DNA of 64,000 nucleotides from Voacanga thouarsii (taxonomy: Eukaryota; Streptophyta; Magnoliopsida; Gentianales; Apocynaceae), in assembly GCA_026120185.1 (NCBI GenBank), contig JANUWF010001783.1:2697001-2761000 (forward strand), given 5' to 3'. Shown piece after piece: positions 11,405 to 21,825 of this stretch. The translations under genes were made by a program, and so were the position numbers. Positions within the stretch are counted from its first letter, which is position 1. Each line of letters begins with the position of its first letter. The notes under the pieces were generated by a model that saw nothing but the letters and a program-made list of their open reading frames with translations, made no database searches and was not told the DNA's origin.

Positions 11405-13004
11405 ATCACCTAAGTTTTATTCAAAATTATCTTAACCAATGTTTGAATTTTTCCTTTTCTTGCATTCCTTAAAACTAGAAATGTAGTCTTAGGGAAGACA
11501 CAATGGTAATATCTTAACCATGTGATCTTATCCTAAAAGGAATTGTAGAAAAATTTTGGTCTCTATTATTTTAGCAAGCCTTGTCCTAATCTATTTCAAT
11601 TTAAACTACTCCTATTTCATTAATTCTTTTCAATTTCTATAAAATGTCTAGGATAAATATTACCTAGAAGTTTCTAAAATTCCAGCTTTTGGGGATAGGA
11701 AGATAACCAAATTTGAGGAAGGAAAATTGGAAGAGGTTTTTAATTAAATCACCATAGCTATTCTTCCAAGAACTCCATTTCTTCTTGTTCTTATTTTGGT
11801 TAAAATCTGAAAAAAATTTAAAAAATTCTTCTTGGCTGGTTTTCGAAAATTGCAGCAACTATTACCAATACAATTCTTGCTAGCAACCAACATTTTTGTA
11901 TAAAGATGAAAGCTGAAAATCCATAGAATTTCGCAGCTTGAACAAAGCCCAACCAAACCAGAAAATTTTCAGCAATGTAGCAAGATTTAGACATGAATAT
12001 TGAGCCATCCATTTATGCATAAGAACACCTGAAAATTTCCTCATTCTTCTCCAAGATGGTGGTTGGAAAACCACCACTAATGGACCTTCAAACACTGCTC
12101 GATGTTAGCTGCAAATCTATTTCAAAGTAATTCAAAAATTCTACTCAAAATAATTCCAAATCCTAAGAGTTCTTGTTCTAGATTTTTTTTCCAGTTTGCC
12201 TATCAATGGCATGAATCGATTTCTTCATCATCCATCTTCATATTTTCAGCCACCTTGCAGCCATGGACAGAACACCTTGGCTTCTTCATCTACCATGGCC
12301 ATAAGAACTCCATTAACATACCTCAAAACACTCCTATCTTTACTCCATTCAAAACTTTTCAAACTTGAAAATTAAAATCCAGATTTTCCTCCATTAAACA
12401 CTCACCTAACTAAATGATTAAAATAGAATTTTCTCTGCTCTTATACAGCCATTGTTGGCCAGCTATAAGACTGAAACCATCATTCATTTCATTATCAAAA
12501 CATAGCTAGTCTAGCCACCCACCATAGAAAGACAAGAAACCTTGAAGAAGAAAACACCATTACCTAATCTTCTACCACAAATATCTCCACATTTTCCTCA
12601 ATTTGAAATTCAAAATAGTTGAACTCTCTCTCTTCCCCTAGGATAACCGAAACTCCTCCCTTAGCTAGGCTATTCAACCATCACACACCAAACACTCACA
12701 AACCATTTTCTCTTAATTTCCTCTTGTGTTCTCAAGAATACCAAGAACACTAAGAACACATACTAAACTTCTTCAACCTTTAATCACCTTTATTCATCAA
12801 AAATCACTCCATGAACTCTTAAACCAACTAGGATTCAACCTGTACTCATTCATAGGCCACTCCATAACACTAAAATTACCAAAGTTGATCATTTATTCAG
12901 ATCAAACATACTTTTTGTTCAAGAATAAAAAGAACATCAAGAAGGTAAATTTAATCACCTTGAACCTTCTTCACTTCTTCAACACCATTTCATTATCATC
13001 TTAA

Positions 13005-13021
13005 CCTCTCTCTCTCTCTCT
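13005..13021 (+). repeat. (CT)n run in LTR sense strand
   Basis: A short CT microsatellite lies about 1.9 kb into the LTR. The same position holds (CT)n in the 3' LTR (31,371-31,389) and (GA)n in the two reversed solo LTRs (46,431-46,470 and 61,600-61,635). Confidence 0.8.
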
Positions 13022-13429
13022 ACTGGCCAAACCTTTGGTGGCCATTCTTGAACACACTTCAACTAAGAAAGGACCCCTCAAGCACTTAAGGATCTTCATT
13101 GGACAAGGCGATATCTTCAACTAATTGTCATCAAAACAAGTATTTTTCTCATGACCTTCTCCTTAAATTTTTGAACTCAAGGCTTTTAGATGATGGATTT
13201 AATGGGTTGATCAAATAGTGTTGGGTTGGAGATATGTATGTGGGTAAAGGGAATGATTTTAAGACATGAATATTGAAATGAATATTGAGGCTTAAGAGCT
13301 ATTGTTGGATTATGCTTTGAGATCATTATATGTTCATTATGATTGAAGGCTTTATGTCACTAGTATGGATGTTTTGATGTATGGTAGACAATATACCACC
13401 ATTGTTTGATTTTGCCTTCATGATGTTAT

Positions 13430-14160
13430 TATTATTTTTTTTTTTGGCAATAAATTTTTAGAAAATAGTATTGCTAATACAAGTCTATTTTTGGGCAAAT
13501 CAACATGTTATTTATTAAATATATGTGTGTATGAATATATATATATATATATATAAATTTTTGTACTAGTAATTCCCTATGGTCATTAAAAATTATTATT
13601 AGAACTACCTTTATTATTATCATTATTATTAATAATATTATTAGTATCATGGTTTAATTTAATTTATTGATTTCGGACAACATTATATATTTTTAAATTT
13701 AATAATTGCTTTAAATATTATTATTTTATTAGATAAATAAATAGAAATAATTGTTATTAGGCATTATTAAATATAAATAATAATATATAGGAATTAATTA
13801 ATATAATAGCAATATCTTTTAAATTCATATTATTTATTTATCTTACTGAAACTTTTAATTAAAATTATGTATTATTTAATAAATAATTACAAATATTAAT
13901 TATTATTAATATAATTTATCATTTAATATTAACGTTATTTATTATGTATTATTAATATCATTGGTTATTTATCATAAGTAATATTTATTTATTAGTAATA
14001 TTATTTATTATTTATTGCTAATATTATTTAGAATTTATTATTAATAGTACTTATTAATTAATACTAATTTTATTTACTATTAAAATTATTCAATATTATT
14101 ATTTGTTAATAAATAGATATTGTTAGAATTTGTTGTTTATAATTTATCACACCTACTTTA
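13430..14160. repeat. A/T low-complexity block of the LTR
   Basis: This is almost pure A/T sequence built from ATT, TTA and AAT steps, including a TA run at 13,537-13,553. The same block is present in the 3' LTR (about 33,640-34,330) and in element D (about 38,040-38,670), so it is an inherited part of the LTR. Confidence 0.8.
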
Positions 14161-14643
14161 TTTTAACTTATCAAATTAATCTTATTCTATAAAATACTTT
14201 TATCAACTAATGTTAAAGTTTAAGGCATTGTTGTTATAACTAGATTTTGTGGTGATTAGTTGAGCTTAAGCATGTTAGACTAAGAGTTTTTTTATTTAAG
14301 CAAGTGTTGTCTGGATATTGGGACTTATACCTTATATTTATCCCGGGTGAGGCTAGTTTGCCTTGAACTATATTAGAAGGCTATTGTACCTAGGAAAAGC
14401 AGAGATCAGGTAAGTTCTTGCATAAAGCTATTTGAATATCAAAGTCACTGTGGCAAGTCAAACATGAAGTATACGTGGGAATATATTATGGATGCAATTA
14501 TGGACAAATTTTCATTTTCTTTTCCAGCTAATCGAACAATTTCAAGTTGAACAAGTAATTTGACACAAGGTGCTAAACCTTTCTAAAAGCCAACTCTGAC
14601 AATAATTTTTGAAAACCATAATTGTTATTTCAAGAAACACATT

Positions 14644-15101
14644 GGATGATTCTCCTTTTTCCAAAAGGGACACATACAACATTAAATACTCAATAAGGGT
14701 AGACAACTAGGACTACTCTTTGAAGGGTTAAGGTAAGTCTTTCAGTAAGTGGCCACCTCTGAGGGGTGAGTCCTTCCCAGATAGGATGCCAGTTCTGTAG
14801 ATCATACCGGTCCGAGCTAGCAAGTACAGTCAAGTGGACTGTATATTCCCAAAATGGACAACCGGTAAGTTTGGATGATTTTCCTTTTTTCAAAAGGGAC
14901 ACATATGACATTGAGTACTCAATAAGGGTAGACTACTAAGACTAGTCTTTGAAGGGTTAGAGTAAGTCTCTCAATAGGTGACCACCTCTGAGGGGTGAGT
15001 TCTTCCCTGATAGGATGCCAGTTCTGTAGATCATACCGGTTCTTGCTAGCAAGTACAGTCAAGTGGACTGTATATCCCCGAAATGGACAACTAATAAGTT
15101 T
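14644..15101 (+). repeat. 229-bp tandem duplication in the 5' LTR
   Basis: Unit 1 is 14,644-14,872 and unit 2 is 14,873-15,101. Both run from GGATGATT to the 'aagttt' before 'gggtgtagagatgg'. The 3' LTR (34,804 onward) has one unit only, so the duplication is specific to this LTR copy and arose after insertion or during reverse transcription. Confidence 0.85.
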
Positions 15102-15702
15102 GGGTGTAGAGATGGAAGAGTATCTCACTTGGTAGGTCGTACACCTACCTTGTGTCAGTATGCACAAAGTGTGGCATCCTAAATGTTCATTTATCATGGT
15201 ACACAAAGTGTGGTGTCATGGCTACTTTTTTTGAGTGATTACTTTTATTGTATACATTGTATAGTATTTGAAAGGAAAACACCACTACTTATTTTTGAAA
15301 TTTATTTGGGACTTGCCAGTACTTTTCTTGTACGAAAATTTCTCAACTTACATGCACGAACTGTTTTACCTTAAGCACCCAAAGTACATATGGGCTTACT
15401 GAGATATATGTCTCACTACATTTTTATACCATACTTTTAGGTCGATTCTACTACGAAGATTATTGATTAGAGATTGCCTTTGTTTGAAGACATTTTTTTT
15501 TAATATATTTCATTTTAAGAGACTATAGGAGACATTTTTTATTTTGAGAATTCTTCATGTATTGTTTTGGGTTGTAATAAGTCTAAAGTTGGTTCATTTC
15601 TTTTATTTATTTTGTGAATCCTAATTATAAAGACCCCTTGTCCTACGGACAGGGTGACATCCCCAGCCCTAATAGGATATATAGGAAGTGTGGTGTTACA
15701 AG

Positions 15703-15714
15703 TGGTATCAGAGC
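15703..15714 (+). other. Primer-binding site, initiator tRNA-Met type
   Basis: TGGTATCAGAGC lies 2 bp after the end of the 5' LTR, the canonical plant LTR-retrotransposon primer site complementary to the 3' end of tRNA-iMet. Confidence 0.95.
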
Positions 15715-15800
15715 CTAGGTTTAGGCAATTATTGATAGTATTTGCTTTGTTTCATTAAGATTAAAATCTTCTAACTAATCTGGGTTATTTATGTTGTAGG

Positions 15801-16268
15801 ATGGTTAAAATGTATAGAAACAAAAGGAATGGGCAGCAATGGCATCCACCAATCCCTATCTACCTAGAAGATTTACTAGTGCCACAACCCGCACCTCAAC
15901 CAATCATACCTTTGGAAGAAAGCAGTGATGATGAGATTCAAATTATTAAGCCACCTCTTATACCTATAATAGAATTTATCGCTGATAGTGAGAAAGAGGA
16001 TGTTGATACAGAATGTGTCCCAAACCCACCTAGCCCCGTGATTGATTTAACTGCTAATAATGATGATCCGAGGAAGATAGACTATGAATCTCCATCTAGA
16101 TCCTCTTTTGTACCCCCACCTAACTGTGTTGAAACTGGGAAGAGTTCTAGGAGATCTAGCAAGGAACTAACGGACTATGGATTTGTAAATGGTGCCTGGA
16201 TAAACCTTTCTAAGAATACCAGGGGTTGTTTGTATGATATCGACAATGAGGATTCTGATAAAGATTAG
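15801..16268 (+). CDS. Pre-gag acidic ORF of the Tekay-like element, intact
   Basis: An uninterrupted 155-codon ORF lies between the primer site and gag, 264 bp before the gag ATG. It begins 24 bp after TATGTTGTAGG, which suggests it is the first ORF of the genomic RNA. The protein is acidic and proline/serine-rich, with no transmembrane segment and no recognised enzyme domain. The hydrophobic clusters EIQII (45-49, after EESSDD), PIIEF followed by IADSEKED (55-67) and VIDLT (80-84, followed by ANNDD) look like SUMO-interacting motifs, that is, a short aliphatic core beside acidic or serine residues. The same layout recurs in the diverged element D at 40,091-40,627. It is open while gag-pol downstream has many stops. 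Function is unknown; a role in host-factor binding is inference. Confidence 0.6.
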   Translation: MVKMYRNKRNGQQWHPPIPIYLEDLLVPQPAPQPIIPLEESSDDEIQIIKPPLIPIIEFIADSEKEDVDTECVPNPPSPVIDLTANNDDPRKIDYESPSRSSFVPPPNCVETGKSSRRSSKELTDYGFVNGAWINLSKNTRGCLYDIDNEDSDKD

Positions 16269-16532
16269 GGGCAAAGTTTTCCCAAGTTTAGGAATCTATT
16301 ATTTACTACTTTTAATAAACTCCTGTGCTAGAGGTTTGTTTATGTTCAATGCTTTATTTCAAAATTTTTGCAAATAAAAGTACCTTGGTGTACTCCAATC
16401 TTGAAAAATGTAATTATTTATACAAAGCTTGCATCTGATATACTTTTACTTAAGTTTGAATGTAAATGCATGCTCGATTTAAATATTTTGAACTTTGATG
16501 CATAACTCATTATTTGGGGGCGATAGTTTAGA

Positions 16533-17657
16533 ATGGCACTAAAGCGTCGCGTAGCACCAACTAGCAGAAGGGTTCCTGATGTAGAACCTGTGACTCCAGA
16601 ATCTGATGCTACTAAACTTTTCTCACCAAATCAGGGGAATGAGAATGAACCTAAGCAGGAAGTGGGGTCTGAAGAGTCTGCTAATATAACTATGGGGCAA
16701 GCATTTCACAATATGACCGAGATACTCTAAACTTTGTCGAAGCGAAGGAACTCAAAGGGGGAAGATAATGCTTTGGAGAGGTTTCTAAAATTCCAACCTC
16801 CCACCTTCTTGGGTGAAGCCAAACAAGATCAGAAAGCGGAGTAGTGGGTGAAGCATATGGAGGACATCTTTACTACACTCTAATATACTGAGAAGCGGAT
16901 GGTTAAATTTCCTGCATTTAGGCTGAAAGGCCCAGCTTAGGCATGGTGGCAGCGAGTCCAAGAAGATTGGGAACTAATGAATCAAGACTGAATGTGGGCC
17001 AATTTTGTAGAGGCATTCAAAGTGGAATATATCCCTCAGTGAATAGTGAAAAAAGGGAAGACGAGTTTTAAAATTTAAGGCGATGGAGCATGATTATGGC
17101 TCAGTATGCTGCTCATTTCACTCAATTGTCAAAGTATTACAAGAGACTTGTGAATACCGAGCAGAACCGAACTAGGCAGTTTTTCAAGGGCCTAAGGCAG
17201 GAGCTGAGAAGGGCTTTGGCACCTTCTCCACCAATGACATATTCTGGGATAGTAGACACAGTGACCCAAATAGAGAATGAGAACTAAAGTGGGATGGTAC
17301 GAAAACATTTCTTACCACCAAGGTAACTACCAAGACCTTTTTTGAAGCAGCAAGCTAATAAGCGACCTGCCTATTAGCACTAGCAAAATCAAGGAATGTA
17401 AGCACATACAGTACCGACTGGTCCTACGCTGAATCTCCCATCGTGCTGACATTATGGGAAGAAAGGTCAAGTGGAGAAGAACTACTAGTCTAAAGGAGAT
17501 GAAAAGAAATGCTCTAATTGTAGAGACCCGATGCATCTTCGAAACACTTGACCAAAACTCCTTCGAATTGGGCAAGGAAACCCAGCCCAGACCGCAGGAG
17601 CCACTTGAGTCAATATTGCGAGAGCCTTCGGAAGTGGGGCTCAAAAGCCGCAAGTGA
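16533..17657 (+). pseudogene. gag: Gag of element B, decayed
   Basis: Gag starts MALKRRVAPTS at 16,533. The reading continues through stops as a retrotransposon Gag: a 'FQPPTFLGEAKQDQKAE' block, then 'WVKHMEDIF' and 'FPAFRLKGPA..AWW', the typical capsid core of plant Ty3/gypsy Gag. After a frameshift near 17,080 it resumes as 'QYAAHFTQLSKYYKRLV' and '..RQFFKGLRQELRRALAP' (to 17,287). Near 17,510-17,555 is a zinc knuckle remnant, CSNCRDPMHLRNT, in which the final Cys is lost. In-frame stops (after TEIL, in AE*W, PA*AW, QD*MW and PQ*IV) are explained by CAG-to-TAG, CAA-to-TAA or TGG-to-TGA changes. Non-functional. Confidence 0.85.
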
Positions 17658-18054
17658 AAGCAAAGGTTTTGCTCTTAACTGAAAGGAAGTTGGAGCAGAT
17701 CCAACAGGGGTGGAATGTACGTTTACCATCCAAGGTCGTTCAGTTAATGCATTAATCGACTCTGAATCCACCCATTCCTATCTAAACAAGAATTGTGCAT
17801 ATCATTTGGGTTGGAATGGAGTAGAACTACCTTTTACCTTGTTAGTAAGTACGCCCTTAGGAAACATAGTGCAAGCAGATCGATATGTGCAGAGTTAAAA
17901 GATTAGAGTAGGGAAAGAGAACTTGGAGGGAGACTTGATAGTCTTAGCTATTGATGACTATAACCTAATTTTGGATATGGATTGGCTAGCTAAGCATGAA
18001 GCTAAGGTAGATTATAAGAATAAGTCTGTCTAATTCATTAGACCTGGTTACGAT
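17658..18054 (+). pseudogene. Retropepsin-type protease of element B, decayed
   Basis: The block ALIDSESTHSYL (near 17,750-17,785) corresponds to the aspartic protease active-site loop of plant gypsy Pol. The catalytic Asp is kept, but the usual Gly of D-S/T-G is Glu here (GGA to GAA). The distal 'DYNLILDMDWLAKHEAKVD' block is intact around 17,955-18,014, with stops at about 17,898 and 18,031. The protease would process Gag-Pol in an active element; this copy is inactive. Confidence 0.85.
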
Positions 18055-18333
18055 GTGCTAGAATTCAACGGCAAGCGAGTAAAAAAGTTGAAATTTTTGA
18101 TAGTTGGAGCAAAAGCCTGGAAGTTACTAAAGCAAAGATACCAAGGATATTTGGCTTACGTGATAAATAAGTCAAAGGATCAGTGCACCCTAGAAAATAC
18201 TGAAGTGGTAAAAGATTTTTTCGATGTGTTTCCCGCAGAACACACTTCTCTTCCTCCTACCTGAGACGTTGAGTTCACCATAGATCTAATTTCAGGAGCG
18301 GAACCTATAAGTGTACATGGTCTCTAAAGAATG
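18055..18333 (+). pseudogene. Protease-RT linker and start of reverse transcriptase, truncated
   Basis: The frame covers the linker with 'VVKDFFDVFPAEHTSLPPT' and then the RT entry block 'VEFTIDLISGAEPISV', where plant chromovirus RT begins. A stop (TGA at 18,262) and a second stop near 18,326 break it. The host sequence ends at AGAATG (18,333), where the Athila-like insertion starts. The next RT residues found are at 20,943, so RT finger and palm motifs (roughly 130 codons) are missing altogether. Confidence 0.85.
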
Positions 18334-19328
18334 TATCAAACTTGAAATCACCATTTAGCCCTTTAAAATATTTGTCACAAAGAAAATTCCCCTGATTACT
18401 TAGCAATTGAATTCTTAAAGATAGGATCAAGAAATCCTTGTTTTTCAATATATGGTCTACAAAAACTAGGTTATCTTTCTTTGAATTAGGTAAAGGGTAG
18501 AATTTGTCAACATCCTCCAGGGACTTCTTCGATGCAATGTTGAATGATCCAACTCTTTGAGGCATGATAAATTCAACACATCATCATTTGGACTATTGTT
18601 CTCCAAGAATTGAGAAGAATCTAAAAAATTATGTGGTAAAGAGAGATTAGAAATATTAGCACCGAGAGGAGAATTGAATATCTCCCTTTCCACATTGGAT
18701 AATTGTTCCTCATATCCTCTCTGTTTTCCTTAGGGATTCTCTTGTTAAGCATATGGGCCTTTATGGCATCCTCAACCAATTTGGCTAGTTGTGTTCTTTG
18801 ATGGCTCATACATTGGGATGCTTTTTCATGCCACTTAATGGAGGAATTTGTATTAGCGACAAAAAAATGCATTGAGGATTCAAGTGACGTCTCACAAAAA
18901 GTATCGATCTGAAATTGTAACTTTGCAAAATTCTCATCATTGTAACTCCTTTTATCTTGTGCCCAAAAGTAATTGTCTATGTTGATGTCAATCTCACGCT
19001 CAAAGAAAAATAAAAATCAAATAAAAAATAAAAATAAAAACAAACAAAAATAATAGAACAACAAAGAGAAAAAAAAAAGGGAAAAACAAATAATAGAAAA
19101 ATAAAGAAGAGAAAAACACGCACATTCACAAACTATCTAAATATAAAAGTTAGTGGTATTTATAGTACAACATAAAGTAAGCTAGTCAATTAAGTCACAC
19201 AATGTACAAACAACAAGATAGAATGCCGATTTACACAAAGAACATATATACATATTTACATATAGACATATGGACATATAAACATATAAACTTGGTTAAA
19301 TCAACAAAATCTAAGCTTTCATGATATT
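18334..19328 (-). pseudogene. Internal region of Athila-like element (a), gag-like remnants
   Basis: Minus-strand frames at 18,872-18,621, 18,693-18,466 and 18,565-18,305 are partly overlapping pieces of one decayed coding stretch. The block 'TQLAKLVEDAIKAHMLNK' vaguely resembles the helical C-terminal part of Athila-type Gag ('IGQLAK..'). I do not recognise the rest. About 18,990-19,140 is A-rich noncoding sequence between primer site and ORF. Confidence in the product is low. Confidence 0.35.
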
Positions 19329-19348
19329 GTTCCCCGGCAACGGTGCGA
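19329..19348 (-). other. Primer-binding site, tRNA-Asp type, element (a)
   Basis: On the minus strand this is TCGCACCGTTGCCGGGGAAC, against TGGCGCCGTTGCCGGGGAAC expected for plant tRNA-Asp (three mismatches). It is 6 bp from the LTR end. Confidence 0.8.
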
Positions 19349-19354
19349 AAAACT

Positions 19355-20942
19355 TGATGCGTAAATTTTGGGTGTATAAAATTATTAAATCCATCCCTTA
19401 GTCAAGTTTTAATTAAAACAGTAATTCCAAAATACACATATAAACAAGTATACTCATCGTAAGCATAGTATAGGGAATTAATGAGTATAGATTCTCAAAG
19501 AAACAAGTACACACTAATCACTTTTCATTCATTGTTTAACCGACCTAATAAAGTGAGAAAATAATAAAAAGAAAAATAAAGAAATATATACAACTCAATG
19601 ATGCAAGTATGTAATTTAGACCATTATCCTAGAAATCATGATAATGAACCAACTAGTAATTCTCTCAATTAATTATCATCCTGGCATCATAGAGGAATGT
19701 AAAGTAAAATTCAATCTTTTGTCAAGTCATGAATTTACTTAGGTAAATTTCACTTCGTTTGTCAATCCAAGGAATCCTATATTTTGATTCATATTAATAG
19801 ATTTGTCAATCAAGCTAACGTAACCAAAACGTGCATTAAGCTCATCATTATATATTTTGATTCAATTAGTAGATTTGTCAATCAAGCCATACTAACCAAA
19901 ATTTACATGAATCTCAATTTCTTAAAATCATAAAATTAGCTAATGACCCTATGTCAACGCGACATCAATTTAATCTTTGATTACGTAGTTCTAAAATCCT
20001 AGCTTCATCATTCAAATCTATTAAGATTTAACAAATCCGAAATCAATGCAACGAAACTCCTAACATCATTTTGTCTAAGTTAATTAGAAGAACTTGCATC
20101 AACAACTAATGAAATCAAGTAATCTAACACCGATGATGACAAAGAATTGATCAAATAACTGAATTACCACAAAATCATGAATCCCAAGATCATGTTAAAT
20201 TACAATAAAACCATTGAATACATCATTGTTTAAAAAAAAGAAGACAAAGATAAAAGAAAGCACTCATAGACAAACCTCTTTCTTCACCCTTGAAGACTCT
20301 CTTGAATAATCCTCCTTAATTTGGGTGAACTCCTCATTCAATGAGAGATTTAGAATTTTTGCTTATGAATCCACCTCTCTCTTCATATATCATTAAACTC
20401 TTGTGTTGTCTTGTACTTTTATAGGCCTCTTAGATGCTAAATTCATAGCTGTGGAAGTCTTGGCCGAGTAAGAGTAGAAAAATACCAAAACTATTGGACA
20501 ATCCTTAATTTCGTACATAGAATATTCGCCTCCAAAGCGTACTTGGTGTCGGGTACCTTCAGCCCACCTGGCACCAAGTGCACTCTATTCTTCCTCTATT
20601 TTTGGCTTTTTCTCTTCGGCAGACAAAATGGACCCAGTACTAGGTGTACTTGCCAAACCTAACACCAGGCCTGTTTTGGAATTTCCCCTGAAGCTTGCTC
20701 AAATTTTTCTGCTGGACTAGAATAGACTCGGCATCTGGTCCATTGGTTGGGCCTGGCGCCAATTTTATTTTAGTTTTTTGCACTTTCTGCTCGAAATCTA
20801 CTCAAATCTACACATATTTGTCAAAAACACCTTTTAAAAGAAAAGTATCAAATATGAAGGAATATACCTAGCTACTACAACAAATGTATCACAAAATAAT
20901 CTAAAATGACTAGAAAAATAATGGTGATTTTATCCTCTATCA
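19355..20942 (-). repeat. LTR of Athila-like element (a)
   Basis: The 1,588-bp LTR has ends TGATAGAGGATAAAATC ... ACGCATCA on the minus strand. It contains the palindrome array (20,541-20,764) and a TATA box, TATAAAAG, on the minus strand at 20,416-20,423, 519 bp from the LTR start. Confidence 0.9.
20541..20764 (-). promoter_or_regulatory. Paired-palindrome array in U3, LTR (a)
   Basis: Six 14-bp sites lie in three pairs: 20,541 and 20,566 (25 bp); 20,632 and 20,657 (25 bp); 20,726 and 20,751 (25 bp). Examples are ACCTGGCACCAAGT and ACTCGGCATCTGGT; all are variants of ACCTGGCGCCAGGT. The array starts 178 bp from the LTR start, upstream of the TATA box. Confidence 0.85.
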
Positions 20943-21302
20943 ATGAATCGTGTTTTCCAACCATACTAGGATAAGTTTGTGGTGGTATTCATCGACGATA
21001 TACTTATATATTCTAAGAGTCCAAAAGACCATGTAGAACATCTAAAGATGATATTGGAAAAGTTAAGAGAGCACAAGATTTATGCCAAATTTAGCAAGTG
21101 CAAATTTTTGCTGGACAATGTGTCATTTCTTAGCCATGTGGCGACCAAGGATGGAATCAAAGTGGACCAAACAAAAGTTGAAGCAGTTTCAGACTGGAAG
21201 CAGCCGGAGAACATCATTGAGATCAGAAGCTTCTTGGGGTTGGCCGGCTATTATAAGCGGTTTATTAAAGGGTTCTCAACTCTAGTATCACCTATAACCT
21301 GA
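20943..21302 (+). pseudogene. Reverse transcriptase C-terminal part, element B
   Basis: Reading resumes at MNRVFQPY and includes the catalytic FIDDILIYS box (the gypsy version of the YxDD motif, F-I-D-D). It continues through '[15 protein letters not shown]' to '[19 protein letters not shown]', the RT thumb of plant chromoviruses. One stop follows Y in 'QPY*DKF' (near 20,967), and TGA at 21,300 ends the frame. The catalytic Asp pair is intact, but the N-terminal half is lost to the Athila-like insertion. Confidence 0.92.
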
Positions 21303-21825
21303 TTGTTAAGAAAACATATGCCCTTTGTCTGGAGTGAGAAGTGCGTGAAGAGTTTTCAAGAACTGAAGCAGAGATTAATGACGGTTTCAGTGCTAAGTTT
21401 GCCAGAAGGAGATACACACTGTATACTGATGCATCTAAGGAAGGTTTGGGAGCATTATTGTTGTAGGATAGCAAGCCTCAGAAGTTGAAGCCTCACAAAG
21501 TCAATTATCCGATACATGACTTGGAGCTAGCTACCATTATTTTTGCATTGAAAAAATGGGGTCATTATTTATATGCAGTTGAGTATAAACTATTCACAGG
21601 CCACAAGAGTCTAAAATATATTTTTACTCAGAAGGATTTGAATATGAGGCAACGGAGATGGATGGAATTTTTGGAAGAATATCATTGTCCTATCAACTAC
21701 CACTTAGGGAAGGCCAACATAGTTGCTGATGCCCTGAGTCGTAACGTCGAAATGGCCAGATTAAGAATTCATGAGATTCAAATAGTCCAAGATGTGCTGG
21801 ATAGGAGGATGGAAGTACAAGAATG
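21303..21825 (+). pseudogene. RNase H of element B, frameshifted
   Basis: The RT-RH connection 'FVWSEKCVKSFQELKQRLM' is followed by a frameshift near 21,420, where 'LYTDASKEGLGALL' is read in another frame. It continues after 21,485 with 'NYPIHDLELATIIFALKKW', 'LFTGHKSLKYIFTQKDLN' and 'LGKANIVADALSR'. These carry the RNase H acidic residues (Asp in YTDAS, Glu in DLELA, Asp in VADALS) in the family order. The stretch after 'ADALSR' is the RH-integrase linker. Confidence 0.9.

Larger units (their letters stand above)
11100..15700 (+). repeat. 5' LTR of element B
   Basis: The 4,601-bp LTR starts TATAAAACCCG (TG mutated to TA) and ends GTGTGGTGTTACA. It is repeated at 23,333-35,612. Landmarks in order are a tRNA-like box pair (11,349), a CT run (13,005), ~700 bp of A/T low complexity (13,430-14,160), a 229-bp tandem duplication (14,644) and the terminal 'gacagggtgacatcccc' block. 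Short frames at 11,664-13,004 and 14,690-15,374 are not conserved as proteins between copies and are not genes. Confidence 0.92.
18334..20942 (-). mobile_element. Athila-like element (a), truncated, inserted in RT of element B
   Basis: On the minus strand it has a 5' LTR (20,942 down to 19,355), a tRNA-Asp primer site and ~1 kb of internal sequence ending abruptly at 18,334. The 3' LTR is absent. The right junction is at ATGAATCG, the codons for the 'MNRVF' block of the interrupted RT. The left junction lies ~400 bp earlier in the RT gene, so insertion or later decay removed host sequence together with the element's 3' end. No TSD remains. Confidence 0.8.

Noticed and set aside
12102..13004. 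Frames in the LTR of B that recur at 30,361-31,414
   Set aside because: Both are copies of the same LTR. Frames are disrupted differently in each copy and absent from the other Tekay-like LTRs.
13537..13553. TA run as a functional element
   Set aside because: Short microsatellite inside an A/T block; shorter in the 3' LTR copy, so simple slippage.
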